From Bifidobacterium parmae (GTDB lineage: Bacteria > Actinomycetota > Actinomycetes > Actinomycetales > Bifidobacteriaceae), in contig NZ_NMWT01000020.1 of assembly GCF_002860365.1 (NCBI RefSeq), positions 21,876 through 85,875 on the forward strand: a DNA stretch of 64,000 bases. Reading direction: 5' to 3'. The position numbers and the translations under genes are program-made. The notes beneath the pieces were generated by a model, which did not search any database, was not told the DNA's origin, and was given only the letters and a program-made list of their open reading frames with translations. Every line of letters begins with the position of its first letter. The stretch's first letter is position 1. This document shows, piece after piece, positions 53,970 through 63,039 of the stretch.

Positions 53970-54728
53970 TCACAGCGGCACGCGCGAGACGAACTCGCGC
54001 CGCTCCCCCGTCACCGGATCGTCGAACGCGAGCCGCCGCGCCACGAGCGCGAGCGGCTCGCTGAAATCGTCGTAGGCGCGCTGCCGGATGCGCGGGTAGA
54101 AGTCATCGCCGGCGATCGGCAGTCCGATCGCATTCATATGCACGCGCAGCTGATGCGTCCTGCCGGTCCGCGGATGCAGCGTATACGCGCGCAACGCCGG
54201 GCGAGTATGCGACGCGCTCCGCGAACGCGCCCCCGATACCCCGTCCGCCGCCAGCTCGATCACGGTTTCGGCGTTCACCGCGCCCGGCGTCTCGTACGCC
54301 TGCAGTATCCCGCGCTCCTTGACGATGCGGGAGCGTCGCCGCAGCGGGAACGCGCGCGGCGGCTCCAACCGTTCGATCGTCCCGTACCGCGGCCGCGCGA
54401 TCGGCGCGCACGGCGCGAGACACTCGTACGTCTTCTCCGCGCGCCGCTCCTGGAACAGCATCTGGTACGCGCCGCGCAATGCCGGATCCCGCACGAACAC
54501 GACGATGCCGGCGGTCATGCGGTCCAAGCGGTGCGCGGGCGTGATCGCGTCGTCGCCGTACGCCTCGCGCAGGCGCATCAGCGCGGTCTCGCGGTACCAC
54601 ATGCCTCGCGGCGTGGTGGCGAGGAAATGCGGTTTGTCGACGACGACGATTCCCGCATCCTCGTACACCACGTCCAGTTCGAACGGAATCCGCGGCTCAT
54701 CCGTCACGTATCGATGACGCCGCGTCAT
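53970..54728 (-). CDS. RluA-family pseudouridine synthase
   Basis: 252 residues from ATG 54728 (a GTG two codons earlier is possible). The catalytic motif is AHRLDRMTAGIVVF (Asp in R-L-D), preceded by IVVVDKPHFLATTPRG; LHPRTGRTHQLRVHM and GLPIAGDDFY near the end are RluA signatures. It should convert uridine in rRNA or tRNA to pseudouridine. There is no S4 domain. Its start nearly overlaps the glmS stop, so the two are co-transcribed. The exact RNA target is unknown. Confidence 0.92.
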   Translation of the reverse strand: MTRRHRYVTDEPRIPFELDVVYEDAGIVVVDKPHFLATTPRGMWYRETALMRLREAYGDDAITPAHRLDRMTAGIVVFVRDPALRGAYQMLFQERRAEKTYECLAPCAPIARPRYGTIERLEPPRAFPLRRRSRIVKERGILQAYETPGAVNAETVIELAADGVSGARSRSASHTRPALRAYTLHPRTGRTHQLRVHMNAIGLPIAGDDFYPRIRQRAYDDFSEPLALVARRLAFDDPVTGERREFVSRVPL

Positions 54729-54730
54729 CG

Positions 54731-56623
54731 TCACTCCACGGTGACGGACTTGGCGAGGTTGCGCGGCTTGTCGACGTCGTAGCCCTTGAGCCTGGCCATG
54801 TCCATGGCGAACAGCTGCAGCGGGACCACGTCGACGAGCGGGCTCATCAGCGTGGGGCACTTCGGGCGCCAGAACACGACGTCCGCGTAGTTCTCGACGT
54901 CCTTGTCGCCCTCTTCGGCCACGGCGATGATGTACGCGCCGCGCGCCTTCACCTCTTCGATGCCGGAGAGCACCTTGGCGTGCAGCACGTTGCGGCCGCG
55001 TTCCGGAGGCACGATGAACACGACCGGCTCGCCTTCGTCGACGAGCGCGATCGGGCCGTGCTTGAGCTCGCCGGCGGCGAAGCCCTCGGTGAACGTGTAC
55101 GCGATCTCCTTGAGCTTCAGCGCGCCCTCCATGGCGACCGGGTAGCCGACGTGACGGCCGAGGAACAGGAACGACTGCGCGTTGAGCATCTGCTTCGCGG
55201 CCTTCTCGATCGCGCCGGTCTGCGTGTCGAGCACCCACTGGATCTTGCGCGGCATGTCCTTGAGCGAGTCGATGGTCTGCTGGATCTCGTCGCGGAACAT
55301 CGCGCCCTTCACCTGCGCGAGGTACAGGCCGAGCACGTAGGCGGCGGTGATCTGCGCGACGAACGCCTTGGTGGAGGCGACGGCGACCTCCGGACCGGCG
55401 TGCGTGTACAGCACGGCGTCGGATTCGCGCGGGATGGACGCGCCCTGCGTGTTGCAGATGGCGAGCACCTTGGAGCCCTGTTCGCGCGCGTGGCGCAGCG
55501 CCATGAGCGTGTCCATCGTCTCGCCGGACTGGGAGATGGCGACGACGAGCGTGCGCGGCGTGAGGATCGGGTCGCGGTAGCGGAACTCGTGCGCGAGCTC
55601 CACTTCGACGGGGATGCGCACCCAGTGCTCGATCGCGTACTTGGCGACCATGCCCGCGTAGGCGGCGGTGCCGCATGCGATGACGATGATCTTGTCGATG
55701 GCCTTGAAGTCATGCTCGTCGATGTGGATCTCGTCGAGCGTGACGTCGCCGTTCTTGTCGTAGCGGCCGAGGAGCGTGCGCTGCACGGCGGCCGGATCCT
55801 CGTGGATCTCCTTGTCCATGAACGAGTCCCATCCGCCCTTCTCGGCGGCGGAGGCGTCCCAGTCGACGGTGTAGGTCTTCGGATGCTCGACCACGTTGCC
55901 CATGAAGTCGGTGACGACGACCTTGTCGGCGCTCACGCACACGGCCTGGTCCTGGTCGACCTCCATGGCGCGCTTCGTGTACGCGACGAACGCGGCCACG
56001 TCGGAGCCGAGGAAGTTCTCGCCGTCGCCGAGGCCGACGACGAGCGGCGAATCGTGGCGCGCGCCGACGACGATGTCCGGCTGGCGGCAGTCGGTCGCGA
56101 GGATCGTGAACGCGCCCTTGAGCATGCGCGCCATGCGGCGCACCGCCTTGAACAGGTCCGGCCTGCCCTCCTCGCGGATGATGGTGTCGACGATCTTGCC
56201 GAGCAGCTTGGCGGCGACCTCCGTGTCGGTGGCGGAGGCGAAGCGGTAGCCTTCCGCCTGCAGGTCGAGGCGCAGCTGGGAGGCGTTCTCGATGATGCCG
56301 TTGTGGATGATGGCGACCTTGCCGTCCATGCTGGTGTGCGGGTGGGCGTTCACGTCGCTCGGCACGCCGTTCGTAGCCCAGCGCGTGTGGCCGATGCCCA
56401 CGGTCGCCAGCGGCATCGGGGTCTTCTCGATGCTGTCGACGAGGTTGGCGAGACGACCCGCCTTCTTGCGCACCGCCACATGGTCCATGCCGGGCGCGGT
56501 CAGGGCCACGCCGGCCGAATCATAGCCACGGTATTCGAGGCGCTTCAGGCCCTGGAGGCAGACCTCCAGCGGCTTGCCGCACGCGGTTTCGACATGTCCT
56601 GCATATCCAACGATTCCACACAT
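54731..56623 (-). CDS. glmS: Glutamine-fructose-6-phosphate aminotransferase
   Basis: 630 residues. ATG is followed by Cys2, the glutaminase nucleophile (MCGIVGYAG); RLEYRGYDSAG, GHTRWATNG and AHPHTSMDGKVAIIHNGIIE complete the Ntn domain. Two SIS domains follow (IIVIACGTAAYAGMVAKY, SQSGETMDTLMALR, LGRHVGYPVAMEGALKLKEI) and it ends AKSVTVE. It makes glucosamine-6-phosphate for peptidoglycan and surface glycans. The short leader shows no glmS ribozyme. Confidence 0.97.
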   Translation of the reverse strand: MCGIVGYAGHVETACGKPLEVCLQGLKRLEYRGYDSAGVALTAPGMDHVAVRKKAGRLANLVDSIEKTPMPLATVGIGHTRWATNGVPSDVNAHPHTSMDGKVAIIHNGIIENASQLRLDLQAEGYRFASATDTEVAAKLLGKIVDTIIREEGRPDLFKAVRRMARMLKGAFTILATDCRQPDIVVGARHDSPLVVGLGDGENFLGSDVAAFVAYTKRAMEVDQDQAVCVSADKVVVTDFMGNVVEHPKTYTVDWDASAAEKGGWDSFMDKEIHEDPAAVQRTLLGRYDKNGDVTLDEIHIDEHDFKAIDKIIVIACGTAAYAGMVAKYAIEHWVRIPVEVELAHEFRYRDPILTPRTLVVAISQSGETMDTLMALRHAREQGSKVLAICNTQGASIPRESDAVLYTHAGPEVAVASTKAFVAQITAAYVLGLYLAQVKGAMFRDEIQQTIDSLKDMPRKIQWVLDTQTGAIEKAAKQMLNAQSFLFLGRHVGYPVAMEGALKLKEIAYTFTEGFAAGELKHGPIALVDEGEPVVFIVPPERGRNVLHAKVLSGIEEVKARGAYIIAVAEEGDKDVENYADVVFWRPKCPTLMSPLVDVVPLQLFAMDMARLKGYDVDKPRNLAKSVTVE

Positions 56624-56701
56624 AGCCCCCTACCCTACAGGATGCATATTGCCGGACGCGAACACGGCCCCGTCTTTTCGCGCTATCGCCATAATGAAAA
56701 A

Positions 56702-56750
56702 CCTCCCTCTGACGAGGGAGGTGGCATCGCGAAGCGATGACGGAGGGAGG
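56702..56750. repeat. REP-like intergenic element, copy 3
   Basis: CCTCCCTC-TGAC-GAGGGAGG, then CATCGC-GAA-GCGATG, then GGAGGGAGG: two adjacent hairpins plus a third G-rich arm that could pair with the first C-rich arm. Same plan as 17.5 kb and 45.4 kb, in the gap between the amino acid transporter genes and glmS. Confidence 0.85.
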
Positions 56751-56770
56751 GACCCGCCGAAGGCGCCTTC

Positions 56771-57589
56771 CTACAGCACGTGCTGGAGGAAGTCCTTGAA
56801 CCTCGGTTCGGTCGGATGGTCGATGATCTCGGGGCCGCCGGATTCGACGACGACGCCGCCGTCCATGAACACGACCTGGTCGGCGACCTCGCGCGCGAAT
56901 CCGATCTCGTGCGTGACGACGACCATCGTCATGCCGGCCTTGGCGAGCGAGAGCATGACGTTGAGGACCTCGCCGACAAGCTCGGGGTCGAGCGCGGACG
57001 TGGGCTCGTCGAACAGCATGATCTCCGGCTGCATGGCGAGGGCGCGCGCGATGGCGACGCGCTGCTGCTGGCCGCCGGACAGCTCGGCCGGATAGTAGTT
57101 GAGGCGTTCGCCGAGACCGACGCGCTCCAGCTCCCGGATGGCGAGCTGCTTGGCCTGCGCCTTGTTCATGTGCTTGACGTGGACGGGCGCCTCCATCACG
57201 TTCTCCAGCGCGGTCATGTGCGGGAACAGGTTGAAGCGCTGGAAGACCATGCCGAGCTTGGAGCGCTGGGCGGCGATCTCCTTGTCGTTGAGGGTCTGGA
57301 GCATGTCCTGCCCGTTCCTGGTCACATGCTTGTAGCCGATGAGTTCGCCGTCGACCTCGATGGAGCCGCCGGTGAGCGTCTCGAGCTGGTTGATGAGGCG
57401 CAGGAACGTGGACTTGCCGGAGCCGGAGGGGCCGAGGATCACGGTCACGGTGCCGGGCTGGACGGTCAGGTCGATGCCTTTGAGCACGTGCAGCGAGCCG
57501 AACGCCTTGTGCACCTGCGTGGCCTTGACGGCGGGGACGGGCGCGGTCGGCGTGGCGGGCGCGTTCACGGGGATGCTGGTCTGTGTCAT
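56771..57589 (-). CDS. Polar amino acid ABC transporter ATPase
   Basis: 272 residues from ATG 57589 (GGAAGAG). A ~25-residue Pro/Thr/Ala N-terminal extension precedes a GlnQ/HisP-type ATPase: Walker [15 protein letters not shown]-loop [17 protein letters not shown], signature [15 protein letters not shown], Walker [16 protein letters not shown] and switch His VTHEIGFA. It energises import of a polar amino acid with the permease 19 bp upstream and the binding proteins before it. Confidence 0.94.
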   Translation of the reverse strand: MTQTSIPVNAPATPTAPVPAVKATQVHKAFGSLHVLKGIDLTVQPGTVTVILGPSGSGKSTFLRLINQLETLTGGSIEVDGELIGYKHVTRNGQDMLQTLNDKEIAAQRSKLGMVFQRFNLFPHMTALENVMEAPVHVKHMNKAQAKQLAIRELERVGLGERLNYYPAELSGGQQQRVAIARALAMQPEIMLFDEPTSALDPELVGEVLNVMLSLAKAGMTMVVVTHEIGFAREVADQVVFMDGGVVVESGGPEIIDHPTEPRFKDFLQHVL

Positions 57590-57608
57590 CGTGTCTCTTC
57601 CTTCCCGC

Positions 57609-58592
57609 TCACGCCGTGAGCCCGCTGAACGTGGCGTCGTTGAGCTTGTCGACATTGTCCTTCGGCTCGCCTTCGGTCTTGCCGGGCAGCGGCGGCTGCT
57701 TGCCGCGCGAGCCGACCGGGCGGGCGTCGAAACCCTTGCCGAAGTGCTTTTCGAGGCGGGACTGGATGACCATCAGGATGGACGTGATGAGCAGGTACCA
57801 GATGCAGGCCACGATGAGCAGCGGGATCGGCTTGTAGATGCGGTTGGCGATCGCGTTGGTCGCGAACTGCAGTTCGAGCGTGAACGGCACGGCGAGCACG
57901 AGGGACGTGGTCTTCAACATGCCGATGGTCTCGTTGCCGGTGGGCGGGATGATGATGCGCATGGCCTGCGGCAGGATGATGCGGCGCATGATGAGCGTGC
58001 GGCTCATGCCGAGCGCCTGCGCCGCCTCGGTCTGGCCCGGGTCGACGGCTTCGAGGCCGGCGCGCACGATCTCGGACAGGTAGGCGGCCTCGTTGAGGGC
58101 GAGGCCGATCCATGCGGCGTTGAACGCGGTGATCACCACGGAGGAGTCGATGCTCCAGAACGAGATGTCGGTGAACGGGACGCCGAGGCTGATCTTCGGG
58201 ATGAGCACGGAGAACAGGCCCCAGAACACGAGCTGCGTGTACACAGGCGTGCCGCGGAAGAACCAGATGAAGAACCAGCTCACGCCGCGCAGCACCGGGT
58301 TGATGGACTTGCGCATGATCGCGAGGATCACCGACAGGATGATCGCGACGACCATGGAGAGCACGGTGAGGATCAGCGTGTAGCCGATGCCTTCGAGCAC
58401 GTTCTCGTTGAACAGGTATTTCCAGACGGTCGGCCAGTCCAGTCGCGGATTGGTGACGAGCCCCTGGATGAGCATCGCGGCGAGCAGCACGACGATCACG
58501 GCGGCCACGACGGGCCCCGGGCTTTTGACGGGCAGCGCCTTGATGCGGTTCGGGATGTTCAGTCCTTCGCCATCGACTTGTTTCTTTGCCAT
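57609..58592 (-). CDS. Polar amino acid ABC transporter permease
   Basis: 327 residues, HisMQ/GlnP family. The cytoplasmic N-terminus is followed by a first helix ([20 protein letters not shown]) and a family domain with [35 protein letters not shown] and [20 protein letters not shown] (the EAA loop). A ~60-residue Lys/Gly/Pro-rich C-terminal tail extends past the last helix. It probably works as a homodimer, as only one permease is present. It lies between binding protein and ATPase genes. Confidence 0.94.
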   Translation of the reverse strand: MAKKQVDGEGLNIPNRIKALPVKSPGPVVAAVIVVLLAAMLIQGLVTNPRLDWPTVWKYLFNENVLEGIGYTLILTVLSMVVAIILSVILAIMRKSINPVLRGVSWFFIWFFRGTPVYTQLVFWGLFSVLIPKISLGVPFTDISFWSIDSSVVITAFNAAWIGLALNEAAYLSEIVRAGLEAVDPGQTEAAQALGMSRTLIMRRIILPQAMRIIIPPTGNETIGMLKTTSLVLAVPFTLELQFATNAIANRIYKPIPLLIVACIWYLLITSILMVIQSRLEKHFGKGFDARPVGSRGKQPPLPGKTEGEPKDNVDKLNDATFSGLTA

Positions 58593-58617
58593 GTTCGGCT
58601 CCTTAGTGGTGCTTCGC

Positions 58618-59559
58618 TCAGCCTTCGACGTCCGGGTTGACCTCGGCGGTCTTCAGCGCGCCGGATTCGACGCCCCAGTGCTTGAGGATCTTGTCGTAGG
58701 TGCCGTCGTCCATGAGCTTCTGCATGGCCTTCTGCACGGCTTCGACGGTGCCCGTGTCGCCCTTCTTGATGGCGATGGCGTTCGGCACGGAGTCGAAGTC
58801 CTTGCCGAGCTGTTCGAGCTGGCCGTCGGTCTGGGCGATCGCGTAGCCGACGACCGGGGAGTCGGCGAAGAACACGTCGGCCTTGCCGGTGACGACGGCG
58901 GTGGTGGCGTCGGTCTGCTGCTTGGAGGACTGGATCTCGATGTCCTTCTTGCCGTCGGCCTTGCACTGCTTGGCGGTCTCGTTGATGGCGGTCTCCTCGA
59001 CGGTGCCGGTCTCGACGGCGACCTTGAGGCCGCACAGGTCGTTCTCGTTCACCTTGTTCGGGTTGCCCTTCTTGACGGCGTAGCCCATGCCGGCGGTGAA
59101 GTAGGAGACGAAGTCGACGGACTTCATGCGGTCGGGGGTGATGGTGAACGCGGCGATGCCGAGATCGTACTTGGAGCCGATGGCCGGGATGATCGTGTCG
59201 AAGTTGGAGGAGACGATCTCGGTCTTGAGGCCGAACACGTTGCCGAGGGCGCGGGCGAGGTCCATGTCGTAGCCGATCTGGGTCTTGCCGTCGGCGTCGA
59301 GGAATTCGGCGGGCGCGTAGGACGGGTTGGTGCCGATGGTGAGCTTGCCGTCCTTGGTGACGGATTCGGGCAGCAGCTTGGCGATCGCGTCGTCCTTCTT
59401 GACGCCGGAGACGTCGTAGCTGGTGATGGTGGCCGAGTCGGAGCCCGAGGCGCTGGTGCTCGCGGAATTGTCGGTGGTGCCGCAGGCGGCGAGCGGCAGC
59501 AGTACGGCGACGCTGAGCGCGGCGGCCGCGATGGTCTTCATCTTCGTGGTGAACGACAT
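58618..59559 (-). CDS. Amino acid-binding lipoprotein, copy 1
   Basis: 313 residues, family 3 solute-binding protein. Lipobox LPLAAC, then a Ser/Thr-rich linker. TIGTNPSYAPAEFLDADGKT, IGYDMDLARALGNVFGL, FDTIIPAIGSKYDLGIAAFT and VTGKADVFFADSPVVGYAI form the two-lobed fold. It delivers a polar amino acid to the permease 25 bp downstream. A good promoter (59670-59698) precedes it, about 110 bp upstream of the start. Confidence 0.94.
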   Translation of the reverse strand: MSFTTKMKTIAAAALSVAVLLPLAACGTTDNSASTSASGSDSATITSYDVSGVKKDDAIAKLLPESVTKDGKLTIGTNPSYAPAEFLDADGKTQIGYDMDLARALGNVFGLKTEIVSSNFDTIIPAIGSKYDLGIAAFTITPDRMKSVDFVSYFTAGMGYAVKKGNPNKVNENDLCGLKVAVETGTVEETAINETAKQCKADGKKDIEIQSSKQQTDATTAVVTGKADVFFADSPVVGYAIAQTDGQLEQLGKDFDSVPNAIAIKKGDTGTVEAVQKAMQKLMDDGTYDKILKHWGVESGALKTAEVNPDVEG

Positions 59560-59669
59560 GGTGTCCTTCTTCTCTTCTGATGCTTCTGCTTCGTTTCGTG
59601 GGAACGGGAAGCGGCCGCCGCGATGATGCGTTCATCACGACGGCCGTCCTCCGTTCCGTCATGCAAGCA

Positions 59670-59698
59670 TATATACACGATAGTGCATACATATGCAA
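59670..59698 (-). promoter_or_regulatory. Sigma-70 promoter of the amino acid transporter operon
   Basis: -35 TTGCAT and -10 TATATA with exactly 17 bp between them. A 14-bp palindrome TGCATA-CA-TATGCA (59684-59697) covers the -35 box and would suit a repressor. Confidence 0.7.
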
Positions 59699-59792
59699 TG
59701 CGATGCGTATCGCTGACACGCGATGATACGGGCCGGATACTACGAAACGGTTAACCCGTTCCGCACGCCGTGCGCCGTCCCACGCGCCGTGC

Positions 59793-60740
59793 TCAGCCCT
59801 CCACGTCGGTCGGGTTGATCTCGGCCTTGTCGATGGCGCCGGACTTGACGCCCCAGTGGTCGAGCAGCTTCTCATACGTGCCGTCGTCCATCAGCTTCTG
59901 GATGGCCTTCTGCACGGCTTCGGCGGTGGCGGCGTCGCCCTTCTTGATGGCGACGCCCTGCTTGGCGACGCCGACGTCCTCGCCGTAGGATTCGAGCTGG
60001 TCGCCGGTCTGGCTGATCGCGTAGCCGGCGACGGGCGAGTCGGCGTAGAAGGCGACGGCCTTGCCGGTGACGACGTTGGTGGTCACGTCGGTCTGCAGCT
60101 TGTTGGAGAGGATGTCGATCTTCTTGTCGGCCGGGCACTTCTTGTCGGCGGCGGTGACCTCCTCCTCCTGGGTGGTGCCGGTCTGGACGGCGATCTTGAG
60201 GCCGCACAGGTTCGAGGAGTCGAACTTCTCGGGGTTGCCCTTCTTGACGACCCACGTGGAGCCGGCCTTGTAGTAGCTGACGAAGTCGACGGCCTGGGCG
60301 CGTTCCGGGGTGATGGTGAACGAGCTGATGCCGAGGTCGTACTTGGAGCCGACGGACGGGATGATCGAGTCGAACGTGCTGGTCACGTTCTCGGTCTTGA
60401 GGCCGAACACCTTGCCGAGCGCCTTGGTGAGGTCGACGTCGTAGCCGACCGGGGTCTTGCCATCCTCGGCGAGGAACTCGGCCGGGGCGTAGGAAGTGTC
60501 GGTGCCGACGGTGAGCACGCCGTCCTTGGTGACGGATTCGGGCAGGAGCTTGGCGATCTCCTCGTCCTTTTGGATGCCGGAGACGTCGAAGCTTTCGATC
60601 TTGGACGACGAATCGGACGAGCCGGAGCCGGACGCGGGCGAGCCGGACGCGTCCGAGGTGCCGCAGGCGGCGGTGGCGAACAGCATCGCCACGCTCAACG
60701 CCGCGGCCGTGACGGTTTTGATTCCCATGCTGAATGACAT
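59793..60740 (-). CDS. Amino acid-binding lipoprotein, copy 2
   Basis: 315 residues; a close paralogue of the preceding protein over its whole length (DVSGIQKDEEIAKLLPESVT against DVSGVKKDDAIAKLLPESVT). Lipobox FATAAC. A Glu-Glu-rich stretch (TQEEEVTAADKKC) and the C-x30-C-type Cys pair are kept. It probably feeds the same permease with a different or overlapping ligand. It is upstream of copy 1, with the copy 1 promoter between them. Confidence 0.93.
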   Translation of the reverse strand: MSFSMGIKTVTAAALSVAMLFATAACGTSDASGSPASGSGSSDSSSKIESFDVSGIQKDEEIAKLLPESVTKDGVLTVGTDTSYAPAEFLAEDGKTPVGYDVDLTKALGKVFGLKTENVTSTFDSIIPSVGSKYDLGISSFTITPERAQAVDFVSYYKAGSTWVVKKGNPEKFDSSNLCGLKIAVQTGTTQEEEVTAADKKCPADKKIDILSNKLQTDVTTNVVTGKAVAFYADSPVAGYAISQTGDQLESYGEDVGVAKQGVAIKKGDAATAEAVQKAIQKLMDDGTYEKLLDHWGVKSGAIDKAEINPTDVEG

Positions 60741-60873
60741 TGGATTTCCTCTCTCAGAGAATGTCGGTCAGGCGGGTATGTTTCCCGACTGATTCGCGAG
60801 AGTAGGTTCCCTATGCTACGAACCCGTAAATCTCACCCCCACGTCCCACAACGTGGACATGCCGGAGGCGGAT

Positions 60874-61353
60874 TCAGTGGGAGCGCTTGTTGGCGTAGCG
60901 CATGGCGCGCAGGGCCTCGCGCTTGTCCTGCGCCTCGCGCAGGGCCTGGCGCTTGTCGAATTCGCGCTTGCCTCGCGCCAGCGCGATCTCCGCCTTGACG
61001 CGCCCGTTCTTGAAGTACAGGCTGATCGGCACGATCGTGTAGCCCTTCGCCTCGATCTGGCGGGCGAGCTTGAGGATCTCGCGTTCGTGCAGCAGCAGCT
61101 TGCGCTTGCGCTTCGGCGCGTGGTTGTTCCACGTGCCGTTGAGGTATTCGGGGATGTTCGCGCCTTCCAGCCAGATCTCGTTGCGACGGTCGATGCTGAC
61201 GAACGCCTCGGCGAGCGAGGCGCGCCCCTCGCGCAGCGACTTCACCTCGGTGCCGGTGAGCACGACGCCGGCCTCGTACTTGTCCTCGATGACGTAGTCG
61301 TGTCGCGCCTTCTTGTTCTGGACGATGAGCTTCGTCCCTTCCTCCTTGGCCAT
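60874..61353 (-). CDS. smpB: SsrA-binding protein SmpB
   Basis: 159 residues from ATG 61353 (AGGGAGG site). It carries the OB-fold signatures NKKARHDYVIEDKYEAG, LTGTEVKSLREGRASLAEAF and LYFKNGRVKAEIALARGKRE, plus the C-terminal basic helix KRQALREAQDKREALRAMRY. It brings tmRNA to stalled ribosomes for trans-translation. The tmRNA gene itself is not seen nearby. It follows the FtsEX-hydrolase group on the same strand. Confidence 0.96.
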   Translation of the reverse strand: MAKEEGTKLIVQNKKARHDYVIEDKYEAGVVLTGTEVKSLREGRASLAEAFVSIDRRNEIWLEGANIPEYLNGTWNNHAPKRKRKLLLHEREILKLARQIEAKGYTIVPISLYFKNGRVKAEIALARGKREFDKRQALREAQDKREALRAMRYANKRSH

Positions 61354-61407
61354 CGGGGACCTCCCTTCCTTGTCGTCGTTGTCCCGCGAACCACAACACG
61401 ATAGCAC

Positions 61408-61440
61408 GAAGCGCCGCCGGCCGAAGCCTGGCGGCGCTTC
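61408..61440 (-). terminator. Hairpin after the CHAP hydrolase gene
   Basis: GAAGCGCCGCC pairs perfectly with GGCGGCGCTTC (11 bp, 11-base loop), about 60 bp after the CHAP gene stop and before smpB. Confidence 0.65.
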
Positions 61441-61497
61441 CCTATCGCGTAGCGCGTAGCGGCCCGTTCGCGTGCGGGGTGCGGGCCTATCTGCCGA

Positions 61498-62928
61498 TCA
61501 GTAGTGGACGTACTGGTAGGCGCCGGCGTTGGAGATGGTCTCCCACGCCGGGAAGGTGGCGAATCCGGTGCCGCCTTCGGAGATGAGCACGGAGCCGTCG
61601 GAGTTGACGCGTTCGACGACCGCGACGTGGCCGTACTGCCAGTCGGCCGTCCAGTGGCCGCCGACGCTCTGGCCGGGCAGGAACACCATGGCGGCGCCGA
61701 CGTGCGGCGTGTTGTTCACGTAGTAGCCCAGACTGCGTGCGGTGGCCGCCCACTGGCCGCCGTTGCCCATGTACGAGCCGACGGGCAGGCTCAGCTGGGA
61801 GCGCTTGATGTACGCCCACAGCGTGCACTGGCGGGCCGGATAGGCGGAGCCGCCCACCGTGTTGCCGGTGTTGTGGCCGTAGCAGAAGCTGGAGCCTTCG
61901 GGGCAGCTGCCCGGCACCGCGTAGTTCATGCCGCTGGCGGTGCCACCGCCGGTCGAGCCGCCGGAGGTCGAACCGCCCGAGCTGGTGCCGCCGGTCGACG
62001 TGGAGCCGCCGCCCGTGTATCCGCCCGTGTATCCGCCGGTGGAGCCGCTGGACTGCTGCTGGCCGCCGGAGCCCGGCGTGTAATTGTTGCTGGTGCTCTG
62101 CGAGGCGAGCTGCGCCTGCAGCGACGCGATGTCGGCCGCCTCCTTGGCCTCCTGCGTGGTCAGGCTGCTCTTCTGCGCTTCGAGCGATTCGCGCGCGGCC
62201 GTGCCCTTGGCCTGCAGCGCCTCGAGCGACGCCTGCTTGGAGGCCGCGTCCTCGGCGGCGGCCTGCGCGCTGGCGGCCTGCTTGTCGGCCTGGTTCTTGA
62301 GCTGGGTGATCTGGTCCTCGATGGCGGCCAGACGGTCCTTGCGGTTCATCGACGTGTTCATCGAGATGGCCGCCTCGTTGGCCGCGTTGGCCGCGGAACG
62401 CGTGGCCGCCGCGTCGGACTGCATCTGGTTGACGAAATCGTCGGTGGTGGTCGCGTTGGTGACGACGCTCATCACCGTGGACGCCTGCGAGCCGTGGAAG
62501 CTGTCACGCGCGGATTCGGCGACGGAGTCCTTCGCGTCGTCGTATTCGATGCCCGTGTCCTTGATCTTCTGCTCGAGGTCGGCCTTGTCCTTCTTGGCCG
62601 CGTCCAGACGCTCGTTCGTGGCGTCGGCGAGGTCCTGCGCCTGCTGCGCGGCCTGCTGCGCCTTCGTGGCGGCCTCCTGCGCGGCGGGGATCTGCTCGTT
62701 GGCCAGCGAATCCAGTTCGATGATCTGGTTGGCGAGCGCGCTGTTCACGCCGGCCAGCTTGGATTTGAGATCCGCGTGGCTGGCCACCTTCTGCTGGTAT
62801 TCCTGGACGGAGACGGCCTTGGCCTCGGGCACGTAGGCGGCGGTCATGGCGAGACCGCACACCCCCGCCAACGCGGCGGATACGATGAATCCGAGTCCGG
62901 CCTGCAACGTCTTCGAACGTTTCAACAC
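61498..62928 (-). CDS. Secreted CHAP-domain peptidoglycan hydrolase with coiled coil
   Basis: 476 residues from GTG 62928 (GGAAGGACC before it). Signal peptide (residues ~8-38, ending around EAKA), then a ~240-residue Ala/Gln/Lys-rich coiled coil (QEAATKAQQAAQQAQDLADA, AAIEDQITQLKNQADKQAAS), a Ser/Thr/Gly linker of ~55 residues (GGSTSTGGTSSGGSTSGGS) and a C-terminal CHAP domain with catalytic Cys in PARQCTLWAYIKRS and His in YGHVAVVERV. This matches PcsB/RipC-like cell-separation hydrolases, which are kept inactive by their coiled coil and activated by FtsEX. It lies directly downstream of ftsX. Confidence 0.93.
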   Translation of the reverse strand: MLKRSKTLQAGLGFIVSAALAGVCGLAMTAAYVPEAKAVSVQEYQQKVASHADLKSKLAGVNSALANQIIELDSLANEQIPAAQEAATKAQQAAQQAQDLADATNERLDAAKKDKADLEQKIKDTGIEYDDAKDSVAESARDSFHGSQASTVMSVVTNATTTDDFVNQMQSDAAATRSAANAANEAAISMNTSMNRKDRLAAIEDQITQLKNQADKQAASAQAAAEDAASKQASLEALQAKGTAARESLEAQKSSLTTQEAKEAADIASLQAQLASQSTSNNYTPGSGGQQQSSGSTGGYTGGYTGGGSTSTGGTSSGGSTSGGSTGGGTASGMNYAVPGSCPEGSSFCYGHNTGNTVGGSAYPARQCTLWAYIKRSQLSLPVGSYMGNGGQWAATARSLGYYVNNTPHVGAAMVFLPGQSVGGHWTADWQYGHVAVVERVNSDGSVLISEGGTGFATFPAWETISNAGAYQYVHY

Positions 62929-63039
62929 TTCGGTCCTTCCTTCGGGTTACTCCCGCACATTGTAACGGAGGTTCCTGAGACGGCAACCCCCGTCACGTCA
63001 TGGGCGTAGCGCCCGGTATTCCAACGTATGCGGACGCCG

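Noticed and set aside
56624-56770. glmS ribozyme upstream of glmS
   Set aside because: The sequence is short, lies mostly in a REP-like element and has no ribozyme core; such ribozymes are known from Firmicutes.
60741-60873. tmRNA gene next to smpB
   Set aside because: Too short a gap, with no tRNA-like end or tag reading frame.
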